Of a DNA stretch of 64,000 nucleotides, positions 1 through 10,400 are shown in pieces. The position numbers were made by a program, and so were the translations under genes. Source of the DNA: Pomacea canaliculata (Eukaryota; Mollusca; Gastropoda; Architaenioglossa; Ampullariidae); assembly GCF_003073045.1 (NCBI RefSeq), contig NC_037594.1, positions 26,108,927-26,172,926 of the forward strand, read 5' to 3'. How positions within the stretch are numbered: position 1 is the first letter of the stretch; each line of letters starts with the position of its first letter. The notes under the pieces were generated by a model, which did not search any database, was not told the origin of the DNA, and worked only from the letters and a program-made list of their open reading frames with translations.

Positions 1-19
1 TGTACTTTGCAGAGCTTAA

Positions 20-360
20 TCAGTTGATGATCACAAATCAGTCCTTTTTCATAAACCGATTCCCCAACTGTTTCTTCTCCAGCCCCAAAGTTTGTAATTC
101 TCTGCCCCCTAGGTTTGTAATTCTCTGCCCCTTTTTCTTCAAACTAATTTGAAAGTCTTCAGGTCTGGTCTCAAAACCCACCTTTTTATAAACGTCTTTT
201 AAAATCCACTCAGTCTTTTGCTCACTCCTCAATTCAAATATTGATCCACACACCGTCAGTGTTTGCCAATGTTTGTGTTATTTGTCCACTGTGCTTCATC
301 ACTTTTTTGTATTGTATGTGCAACTGCCATTTCATTTGTCATCTTGTGAGCATAATATTA
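20..360 (+). repeat. LINE 3'-terminal relic (end of ORF2 plus tail)
   Basis: Conceptual translation on + gives a frame-broken match to the usual C-terminal end of CR1/jockey-like LINE ORF2: a 'PKVCNSLPP' block (the W-N-S-L-P signature with W lost), then a degraded F-K-S-x-L-K-T-H-L-F-like block. A T-rich tail follows to about 360. An 18-base segment is repeated in tandem (91-108 and 113-130, period 22). Frameshifts and stops show it is dead. Family assignment is by motif only. Confidence 0.45.
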
Positions 361-377
361 TAAGCTTGCTTCCACAG

Positions 378-576
378 AGGGTTGGGAGGGGGGGGGGGGT
401 TGGTGTTTAGCGCCAAGCCAGCAACGAAGGCTATATCACAGCAAGGCAGCCAGCCCTGTAAACAGATTCCACTTGCAGAGAAAGAATGACGTGCCCAAGA
501 TGAGAGCTGAACCCAGGACAGCCAGCCTTCACTATATTAGTGACAGGCATTAACTGTTTGGCCACTGGACCGCCTT
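378..576 (-). mobile_element. tRNA-derived SINE with 12-bp target-site duplication
   Basis: The insert is flanked by the perfect direct repeat TTGCTTCCACAG (366-377 and 577-588), a target-site duplication. Read on the - strand it starts with a tRNA-like head: a box-A-like TGGCCAAACAGTTAATGCC followed by a box-B-like GGGTTCAGCTC. A core segment and a terminal GCGCTAAACACCAAC plus a C-rich tract (the G-run at about 388-400) follow. This arrangement resembles molluscan tRNA-headed SINEs. The intact duplication suggests fairly recent insertion. Most likely non-autonomous and mobilised by a LINE. Confidence 0.75.
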
Positions 577-588
577 TTGCTTCCACAG

Positions 589-2179
589 GGGAAATTCACC
601 TTAATTCAACTGTTGCTATTATTCACCTTTTCTCTGATGCAGAATACTGTTGATTTTCAGTTATCACACAAAATCAAGATTCTAAAATGACTGACTTATG
701 CCAGAAATAAAGAACCTGAAACAAGGTGAAACTATTTTTTTGAATAAACCTTATTGCATGGGGTTTAAGCCAAAGTACAGCAATGCATATATGTTTTTTA
801 ATCTGTGTTTATTTACGTTATCACTGTGAGGTACAATGTCTTGTATTTATTTATTACAGGTAGATAGCTACTTAGCTGATGCTTGTCTAAGATTAATAAG
901 TTTGTTTTGCCTAAAGCACTTTGGAGCTGGATAGAAACAAAGATAAGAAAGTAATCAGTAAATAATATATTATTGTTTCACGCATACACAAAACAAATCT
1001 GGACAAATAACTGTTTAAAATAAAAAATGACACATGTTACATTCAAATAATAAATATTTTGTTTCTGAATAAGATAGATGAAATGGAACGAAATAAATTG
1101 TGAGATGACGTCGATTTACTAGTCTGTGTGGTAAGAAAATGAATTAAGTGTGAATAGCTTGATTGGCGTTTGTTGTTTCATTTTGTGTTTCAAAGAAATA
1201 CAAAAGAGATACGCAGCAAACAATGCAACTAGAATGGGCCAAATATTTTACTTACAATTTTCGGCACTTTTTAAATATCTCACAAATCGTGTCCATCTTC
1301 GGTTGAATGTGTTGTGACTGGCCAATGTTTTGTGATAAGCATACGCAAAAATTCTCAAACTTAAGATTTCAGCATGCACACAAACGTAACTTGCTGACAG
1401 ATAACTGCCCAGGGACTAGTGCAATATACATATATAAAATCGTAAATAGTTCAGCGTGCATAACAAGGTCCCTTTTTTTTCGAAAAGTATCCGTGACATG
1501 TTCTCACTCTAAAACTGTTTTCATACTCACGGATTGTCTGCCGATCTTTTCCGCTTTCTTTCTGAACTCTGCTGCTCTTCATGAGGTTGATTATGCCAGA
1601 GAGAGCGTATCCTGTTTGAAAATGATTTCAACATTGGGGAAAAAATTGTCGTTAAGATATCATGGAAAACTGTTTCCCCTCGCGCGAGCGCCACGGAAGT
1701 TGACTTTCCTGGTTTCATAGCGAGAAGATGGACAGCATTGCATTACTACCTCCCTTGAAGGCGAGCACACGTCTGAAAGCTTGCGATGAACTCCTCGGGT
1801 TTTTGTTCTTAATTCCTGCTTGACCATCGTACGGTCAGATTATATAAAGATCCTTGCTGCGTTGCAGAAGAAAGGCATTGTGTTCGTCTTTCAAACCATT
1901 TGTCTATTCGGGTTTTCTCATAAAATGCTTTCAATCAATAAAATTTAAAGGAAAGGATCAAATTTTCGATATTTTCAGTTTTTCACTGCCATCTACTTGA
2001 ATCAAAGTTGCTGAATACTCTGTGAGTGAATCAAAAGTACTGCTAAATGGTTGGAGGTTTGTTTTATCACGAACTAATATCCTAGACACGTCCTTGGTTT
2101 TATAGGCCCTCCAATAGTTTGATAAATCATGTTTGGAGATCACATGTTGGAGACAGACATACTGTAAGCCCAGCAATGA
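589..2179. other. Non-coding, AT-rich stretch; no gene seen
   Basis: No frame shows a family motif or a convincing exon with splice sites. A slightly CpG-richer patch at about 1480-1860 has short open frames on both strands, but none has recognisable protein features. I see nothing I can support here. Confidence 0.5.
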
Positions 2180-2950
2180 ATAGAAAAAAACTTCTCAGAA
2201 CAAAGAAGAAAGAATTTTAATGATGGTATTATCCATAAATTGACAGCATCTATTCATGATCAGTATACTTTCTTGGATAATTTGAAGAAAATCTCTTCAA
2301 AGTTAAATACTTATAAAAATGATATTTCAGTTGATATTTGGTTCCAGCACTTGACTAAGGTGTTTGACAAGGAGGTAGATAACTATATGAAGAAGTGTGG
2401 TAGATGATAGGGAGAAAGCTTTTAACCGCCCAATTTCAAAATAATAAATTGCACTAGATTTTAGAAAATTAAAGAATAAAAAAGCTACTGGACCAGATGG
2501 GATAAAGATGCATGTCCTGAAAAATGGATTGAATCAATTATTCTACCACTTAACAAAAAAAAAAAAAAAAAGGTGACAGAAGCAACCCTAGTAATTATAG
2601 AGAAATTCAACTGTGTGAATTTGGTAGTAAGGTGTGTGGATATATATGTATTAAATAGTAGTTAAAACAGTGGGTAGAAGAAAATAATATTGGAAAATGT
2701 CAAGCAGGATTTAAAGGAGGTATTCAACTGTTGATCACATGTTTACACTGTTGGTATGTATACAAAAGCAATTTGCAATGAACTGTAAATGTATTGGGCA
2801 TTCATTGACTATAAAATGGTTTTTGATTCAATTAAAAGGAATTTGTCGTTGGCTATTTTGTTAAAAAATAGAGTAAAGGGTAAATTAATGAGAGCTGTTA
2901 AAGCAATGTATGATAATAGAGTTTTAGTTTTATTTAGTATATTTTCACCA
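2180..2950 (+). pseudogene. LINE reverse transcriptase relic
   Basis: Translation in shifting + frames recovers consecutive non-LTR reverse-transcriptase landmarks in the right order: 'KNKKATGPDGI' (about 2470-2505), 'NPSNYREIQLCEFGSKV' (2584-2634), 'QWVEENNIGKCQAGF' (about 2670-2715), then 'AFIDYKMVFDSI' (about 2800-2835) and 'GKLMRAVKAMYDN' (about 2880-2920). The last pair is the F-I-D-Y-K-K-A-F-D-S-I block holding the first catalytic Asp. An A-run at about 2557-2571 and several stops and frameshifts break it, and the YxDD region is missing. It is a dead, 5'- and 3'-truncated element. Confidence 0.8.
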
Positions 2951-3343
2951 TTATTTCTTGCTAATTTCCTGAACTTTCATGAAAATCTCACACCTTAGTA
3001 TCATTTAAATCTCCTCCATCAGAGATTTCAAACTTTCCATTAAACTAGCTTATTTCCCACCTCTGTCAGACACCTTGTCTGGAACTGAATAACTTATCAT
3101 TATCTGGACATTTGTGACTGAGAAGGTTGCCACCTGGTGTGCTCTAAGAAGAAATGGCTTATATGTTATCACCAATAAAACAGCTGCACTGGTTAATTGT
3201 TAAGCAAAGGATTAAGTAAAAACTAGCGATGTTTGTATTTTGTCATTTTCAAGCTAGCCTTCTTTTGTACTTGTCACTCTTGTACAGCCTGTGATTTTCC
3301 TAGAAGTTTGATGTCAAGTTTGGAAAAGGCTGTCATTGTTCCT

Positions 3344-3423
3344 TGTATTTGTCAAATCTTTGGCATAATGTCCTTTCAGTATATATATTTGTCAAATCTT
3401 TGGCATAATGTCCTTTCAGTATA
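3344..3423. repeat. Two-copy tandem duplication, period 40
   Basis: TATTTGTCAAATCTTTGGCA and the bases after it, through TTTCAGTATA, occur twice about 40 bp apart (from about 3346 and from about 3386). A short AT insert separates the copies. It lies just ahead of a LINE C-terminal relic. Confidence 0.85.
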
Positions 3424-3570
3424 AGGCACCTAAAATTTGGAATTCTCTTGTACCTCACATGCATCAGTCCTCCTCACTCCCAATCTTTACGCAGTAGCTT
3501 AAAACACACTTTCACTTAAGTTCGACTTACCAGAATACTGGTGAAAAAATTTTAAAAAAGTATTCCCATT
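3424..3570 (+). repeat. LINE ORF2 C-terminal relic
   Basis: The + frame reads 'APKIWNSLVPHMHQSSSLPI', then a stop, then 'LKTHFHLS'. This is the standard end of many LINE ORF2 proteins (APKxWNSLP ... SLxxFxxxLKTHLF). Only this tail remains. It may belong with the RT relic upstream (2180-2950), with intervening sequence lost or scrambled. Confidence 0.6.
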
Positions 3571-4840
3571 ATAATAATTTGTGCAGCGTTAGGTGCCATA
3601 GTTTTAAAAATGAATTTAATTTTTTTATTTTACTCACATATCATGTCTCATCCCAACAACAAATAAATTAAATCTACTCCTAAATCTACAAGGTTCTATG
3701 CTTAATTGTGGACAGGGTTATCCTAACAATAATGTACACAAAAAACCCTCGATCCTCTTTCATTAGGAAAAAAAAACCTCACCCAAACAACTTTAAAAAT
3801 ATTTGTATTTAAGTCTACATGCGGTCTTAGATCAGCCTATAGAAAGCTGCCCCAGAACAGGTGTATTTTGATTATTTGTCTTAATAACTGGTGCACGCTA
3901 TGCACCATGAGTGCCGAGTACTATTTATAGCGTTACCATGGATGTGTAGAGGCTGTGTAACACAAGTGCGTAGTGTTACGAAACCGAGGCTTACAGAAAA
4001 AAGGCGCGTGTATTTGAGCGCGTAAAGCAGCAGGACTTGATCAAACACTCTTAATTTGGTTATAATTAAATTGTAAGTACATTTTTACCGTTATTCTAAA
4101 ATAATTATTTTGATACGGTGCATGTGGCACCTAAAATATGACGAAAGATAGGGATATTTGTTTTTTGGAGCGTACTAAAGCTTATTTAGTGTAACCACGA
4201 CGATCAAGAGAAACGAAAAGAGTATTGACCACCGCGTCGAGTTAGGTATCTTTTTGGCGGTTTACACTAATTGTGACCGATGAATGTAATTTTGATTATG
4301 CTGCTGTCATATAAATTGATTTCCGTTCACTTTTATACCTAAACATATACTACAGGTAAAGAGATTTCCATCTCGATTGGCTTTTAATGTTTCCTCGATC
4401 GACATACAGTTCATTATGATTGAATTGCACTGTTCCGTTCTCACCATTACAGCGACTTAAAGCGTGCTGCTGCTTTTGGTGAATGTTGACTTTATTTGTT
4501 TGAATTGTACAGCAAGATAAACATAATTTTGTTACGAAAGTAATGTATGCAGGCAACACAATCGGCGATACCGTTGAGTGATCTTCGCAGTTTTGTGGTG
4601 TTGTCTAGGCTTGTTTGTGCTCTCATTTGTTGTTGGTGTTTAGGAAGTTTGTCAAGTTTTGGTGGTGAACAGTTTCTCAAAGTTTTAATCTGTGAGGCCG
4701 TCCAAGCTTGAGTTCGTGGTATACTATGCTGGTGCCCTCTTTTCCTGCTGCCACCGCTTGCTATTACTGCTTAGAAAGCTGTCAAGTCCGCCGTAGCGGT
4801 GAACTGTATATATAATTGGCCTTTGTACCATATATGTGTT
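3571..4840. other. Non-coding stretch; no gene seen
   Basis: AT-rich sequence without recognisable protein motifs, splice-bounded exons or clear repeats. Several short frames on the - strand (4350-4680) lack any family signature. Confidence 0.5.
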
Positions 4841-4849
4841 GTTTTATTC

Positions 4850-5335
4850 TAGATTTTGAAAAAACTTCTGTATAGGTAGTTATATCAGAGAGGGTAGATA
4901 TTTCATGCATAAAATACTGACGGGTAAAAACTATCGCAAAGACTCGATATCTACTATTTTCCTCCAGTAACTCTAGAACCTCTCGAAAACTGAATATTCC
5001 CATTCCTAGACTAGACCTTTTAAAATCAAGTCTGAAATACTCAGGAAGCGTGCTATGGAACAGCCTTATAATTCCTCTCCAAATCGACCTCCCTGAACTG
5101 CTTTCTAAATACTTTCAAGACATGTAGATGAGGCTTCTAGAGATTCCTCAGAACTCCAGGAAACCTTTTAAATTTATACATTTTTTTTTTCTTAACCACC
5201 ACTTTTGTACATATCCACCTTCCTTTATGTTTACTACAATTTATTCTACAATTCTTAATGACTTCATTTAGGTAGTTAATTTTCTTCCCTTTAAAGGATG
5301 AGGGCTAAATAAAAAAAAAAATTATTATTTTACCT
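4850..5335 (+). repeat. LINE (jockey/CR1-like) ORF2 C-terminus and 3' tail
   Basis: The + frame gives 'FMHKILTGKNY' at about 4900-4935. After a frameshift it gives 'LKSSLKYSGSVLWNSL' followed by 'LLSKYFQDM' and a stop (5020-5127). Y-S-G-S-V-L-W-N-S-L is a strong signature of jockey-type ORF2 ends. About 200 bp of 3' UTR-like sequence follows, ending in an A-rich AAATAAAAAAAAAAA tract (about 5308-5321), as expected of a reverse-transcribed tail. Broken by stops. Confidence 0.7.
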
Positions 5336-5889
5336 CTCGTAAATAAAGAATTGTCTTTGTCATTGACATAGGTGGGTTGAGGCAGTTGTATATTTAGTGC
5401 CATTCTGTATTTAAACTAAAAAATAAGATCATGACATGACACACTTGCATGATTGCCAGTGAGAAAATAATTACAATGATTTGAAAGAGTTAAATGTATT
5501 TTGAAACTTTCCGTGAGCAACGCTTTCTTGTAATGATTTTGTGTACAGCAATCCAGCGTGTACACGCGCGCTTGTGTCGACACGTGCATGCCGACTGCCG
5601 CACCCTTTCACCTCGGAACTCGATCCGTGCTTTCACACTTCGATTTTCTTGCTCATTTCGAGAATCGGTCCTAACGAAAGTAAAAATTATTAGTCCCAGG
5701 AGACAGTTGTTGATTAATTAAATGTAAGCTTTATAAACGTACGGTACAAAATCTTCGGAGGCTATAATAGGGTGATGGCTGCTGTGCCGGGTGGGTTGTT
5801 GTTTTTTTTTTTTCTCTTTCAACCCCGATTCTGCCACCCCCGCTCCGCAGCCTTGCGTCATCAGTCTGGCGCACATGTCAGGCAAGCAA

Positions 5890-6058
5890 CTCGAGGGCTT
5901 TATAAGCCGGTGCATTCTAAGATCGGCTGAGATTTGTTTTAAAATTCATCTACCTTTCATTTCCCTTTTAGCCTGCTTAGCAGGCAAGTCGACATCAGTT
6001 GAGAGGAAACGATATTGTCGGTTCTAAAAGACTAAAAAGGTTCGATCTGATTTGAAAG
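5890..6058 (+). promoter_or_regulatory. Candidate promoter and 5' UTR exon of CNT copy A
   Basis: TATAAG at 5901-5906 lies in a CpG-rich patch. About 150 bp downstream, TTTGAAAG|GTGAGT is a strong splice donor (exon end 6058). The next good acceptor, AAACAG|GGC (exon from 6830), lies 20 bp before the proposed CNT start codon. The simplest reading is a non-coding first exon from about 5930 to 6058 spliced to 6830. RNA evidence is absent. Confidence 0.4.
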
Positions 6059-6849
6059 GTGAGTTATGGTGTGGCAGTTTTTCAATGGATTTGTTGGGGA
6101 AACAGCATAAAATGGTGATGGGGTATTTTGATGAGTGACCTGTGGTGTTTGATAGATAAAGCCGTGATTTTGTCGTTTTGTGAGATCGCAGATTTTCAGC
6201 TGCCAGACACTCGAATGCTTTGAGCCGATTGGCGTGCTCGCTGTAGCGTTCAACATCGCGAAGCACAGTCTTAGGCAAATTAGTCATCACAGACTAAAAG
6301 AATTATTTTCTGACAGCATTTTAAAGAAAATAGCAGGACATAGAACGATCAGTTAAAACCTTTAGCAGCAACGACAGCAGTAAAATAAAGATGTCATTAT
6401 TGGAATAGCCATTTTTTAAAATCCATGTTGTGTCTGTGTGGGGTAGTGTAAATTGTTGCTATACTTTATCTAGAGCATTAAATAACTTTAACAATTGCGC
6501 TTACTTTAGAAACATCAACAGACTTAACAACAATTTTGTTGTTGTTAGCAGCATCTTGATCACAACTATATAGAGATTATAAAGCCCTTTGTCTCCATTT
6601 CCAAGCCCCAGACAGGTTTGTACATAGTATTTTTTTCACACCTGCCTGATGGGTGACATAATACTGATGATAATGATAAAGATGACAAAAGAGAGCAAGT
6701 GGAAACAGAATTTGCTGGTATGAAATTCCTGCCCTGCCAGGATACTCCTATCCATGCAATAGATTTTTTGTGAAAGACAACAAACTGAAAAGTGATTTGA
6801 TCACAACTCATTTTTTTTTTGTGAAACAGGGCAATAATTTTTGTCAAGG

Positions 6850-7433
6850 ATGCCATTTGCCACAAGCACACCAGCCAAAAAGCATGGAACTTCTGATGAC
6901 TCTAGAGTCAGCATCGAGCTTGATGAAACAGCAGAGCATGAGAATATGCTGAGTGCTGAAGGTGGTGACAACTGCACTCAAACAACCAGCATCACTCTTG
7001 ATGATGGTGAGGTCCTTGCACGGGTTTATGTTTATATACTCTCCATATTAATGTTTATGAACATACTGTCTCAGAAAATTATCAGTTTTGTTGATTTTAT
7101 TGCTTGTATTTTTTAAAGTGATTCTTATATTTTGTGTGTGTGTTTTTAAAAAAATTTATTACTTACAGAATTCACAAGCTCACAAGTCAAAAGGCCTATG
7201 GTGCCAGATGATTCTGGAGTCATCATTGAGCTTAATGAGACAGCAGCAGAGTGTGAAAAAATGTTAGATAATGATAACAGCAACACCATAATAAGTAAGA
7301 ATCACAACCAACCTGCCTTACTTATGTTTCAAGAGAGAGTAGTATTATATTCTTGCCACCTATTCTGGCACATAGTTAATTTAAAATGTCTTCATGACTT
7401 CAAACATTGTCCTCGGTAATCTTTTTGTACGCT

Positions 7434-7466
<33 letters not shown>

Positions 7467-10400
7467 CATTTTTGTTTAGTTTTATTTTGTGAATTGATCA
7501 TTTCTTCTCAGCAGAGACAGAAGAATCAGATATCACCAGCACTGCATCATGGTTAATTTCCATCCACTCCTCTATTTCAAGCTTCTTTTTAGACAAGTCT
7601 TCTATGCTAAAAAAGGTGAGGGTTTTTTTTTTTTTTTTTAAATTTAGTCAGTGAAATATTCTTTTGTACCTATCAATTTGGAAATGAAGACTATATTTGC
7701 TAGTGTGTCTGTAATTGTTGGTGTGTGAGAAAAAGAGAGGCATTTTTTTTTTTTTTTCTCCATAGATCTGTTACTGAAAACTATCGAATCCATGCCTGTG
7801 ATGCAATTTGACAAGATTATTAAAAAATATCAAATCTGACTATGAAAGTTTTGGTTTTATTATTTTTGCCAGGTGTTTGTAGCTGTAGTGGTTGCTTTGT
7901 GCTTCGCTTACTTTGCTGCATCCATTGTGTTCCACATCATTGACTTCTGCCCAGAGCGTCGTGACATAACACCTCTTGTTGCTGTGACCTGTGTGGGTCT
8001 GTTTTTGGGTGTCATGACATTCATGTCTTCCCACTTTGGTCATGACATTCAGCAGAAAGTGCTGGTGCCTGTACATACGGTCATCAGACGTCATTGGAAT
8101 TTTCTGAAATGGTGAGAATAAGAAAGACTGCTTGAGTGATAGAGCAAGGAACTAGCTTTGGCACAAAGGGTTAAGGGGGAAACAGTTGGGTTCATAAGCT
8201 GATTAGCTTATTATAAGACCATATGTGGAAAGTAGTAGAGTGTGCTAAAGGAAGATGCAGCAGCTTCCACAATCATTCAGTCATTGAAAGTATTAAAGCC
8301 GTATAGTATACCTTTTTGCATGGCAATCATTGAGCAAAAGGTTTTTAAAAGCCAGTGACAAGAAATTTAATTAGGTGCATGTTCTGTTTCAGGGTGGTGG
8401 TGGTTGTGCCTCTGGCAGGCATTGTTGCCATTATCATTGGCACTGTCTACAACCATCCAAGGAACCTCCTGTCTCTCGCAGGCTTGGCCACCTTCTTTCT
8501 TTTACTCTTCATCTTCTCTGCACATCCAACAAGAGTAAGTTAAAGTTGGATTAGCCTATCAGTAGTAAGTGTGATTAACCTATGTTTGTTGTAGCATAGA
8601 GGTGGCTTTACCAATCCTGACTGGAATCCTCCCACTATGAAATTGATAGCCATGTATTAATCTTGCTTTTCTTCCTAAAATTAGCTCCCTTTACATCTCA
8701 CCCTCCATAAATGTAAATCCCTTGATTTTTGTTTTTATTTCTCCTATCCTGCTCTTCTTTTTGAAGTACTTTTCTATAAACAATTTGAATGGCACCTGTG
8801 TGTGAGATGGAGAGTGAGTGAGAAATTGGTAGAATGTGTAAATCAGTTTAATGGGTTTGGTGGCTTTCAGGTGAACTGGCGTCCTGTGATTGGTGGCTTC
8901 ATTCTGCAGTTTTACTTCGCTGCTCTGATTCTCAAGTGGGAAATGGGCTACAATATGTTCCGTTTCATGGGAGAGGAAGCTCGTAAATTTCTTGCATTCA
9001 CTGATATTGGATCCAGATTTGTCTTTGGTGATAAATTCACAGACCACATCTTCGTGATGCAAGTATGTTGGCAGATAATACGTCCACTACAAATCTTCTG
9101 TATTGCATGTATGAATGATTTTTGTGTGTGGAAAGTGTATATAATTTTGGGTTGCTGTGTTTTGTTTTTTGCACCCTTTTTATGTCATTTTACATTTTTG
9201 CACACCTCTGCATCCACTTTTTTTTAAAATATGAAAGTTCAACTGTAGGGAGAGCAATATACACATATTTTAATTTAAAGAAATAGAGATTTGGTGACTA
9301 GTCAGTATTTCAATGACTAATGTCCCTTCATTTTTTCCTTCTTACCTTCTTCACTTTTTTCTTTCCTGTCCATCACCCTGTGAATCAAAAGCTGTTGCTT
9401 CTATTGCAGGTGTTGCCTGTCGTCATGTTTTTCAGCTGTGTTATTACAATGTTGTATCACCTAGGCATCATGCAGGCCATCATCGGCAAGATTGCACTAG
9501 TCATGCGCTGTACACTGGGTACCACCGCAGCAGAATCACTCTGTGCAGCAGGCAACATTTTTGTCGGCCAGGTTAGGATAAGCTCTTGTGTTAGTGAAGT
9601 TTGCCAGTCCTAGATAATATCTGTGCATTAGTTATAGAAATCTGTCTTAGTGTTAATCATAAAATGAAGGGATTTTTAGAGACACCCACTTATAATGATT
9701 GGATTGGTTTAGATCTGATAAAAATAAATTAGAAGTCTTATTGGCTTGTCACTGAAGAGAGTACATAACAATGTGCATGTGTCAATATTATCATGATCTA
9801 GATTTCTGTAACCAGAAAATTGCTTGAATTATTAGTGTCATGTTTTCTGCATCAAATAATGTGTCATTGACATTTGATAACAATGTCATAACATTAGCAT
9901 TCATGTCTTTTTATTAATTCTAAATGTCGTATTCAATGACACTTCCATCTTAACTCTTAAACATTTTCAGACCTCAGTGGCAATTTTCTTGAGATCTTGA
10001 GCCCTCTTATGTTTTTTGTGCAATATTTCTGTCCGATAAAACTCAGTGATTATTTTTTTGCTTCATGTGGGTTAGGTTAGGTTAGAAAGTATCAATGCCA
10101 GTAAGATCTAGATTATTACAATGTTTTTGTGTCATCATTTGTTAACTTGGAAATAATTAATTTCAGAGTCAAAATTTATTTTCTTGCCTTATTAAACTTA
10201 CAAAACTCATTAAGCTTTGGAAAGTTTGTTATTGTTTTATTCTCATCCATCTCCGCTTATGATATTGCTGCAGACGGAAGCACCTATCATGATCAGACCC
10301 TTCTTGTCACTGATGACCAAGTCTGAGCTCCATGCTGTTATGGTTGGTGGATTTGCCACCATTGCAGGGGGTGTTCTGGCAGCATATATTAAGTTTGGAG

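Noticed and set aside
1307-1720. 137-aa plus-strand frame
   Set aside because: No motif, no codon bias visible, overlaps an opposite frame; nothing supports coding.
8802-8870. Upstream extension of the CNT-A frame before GTGAACTGG
   Set aside because: Intronic: a clear acceptor (GGTGGCTTTCAG) ends at 8870, and copy B has the matching exon boundary at 31661.
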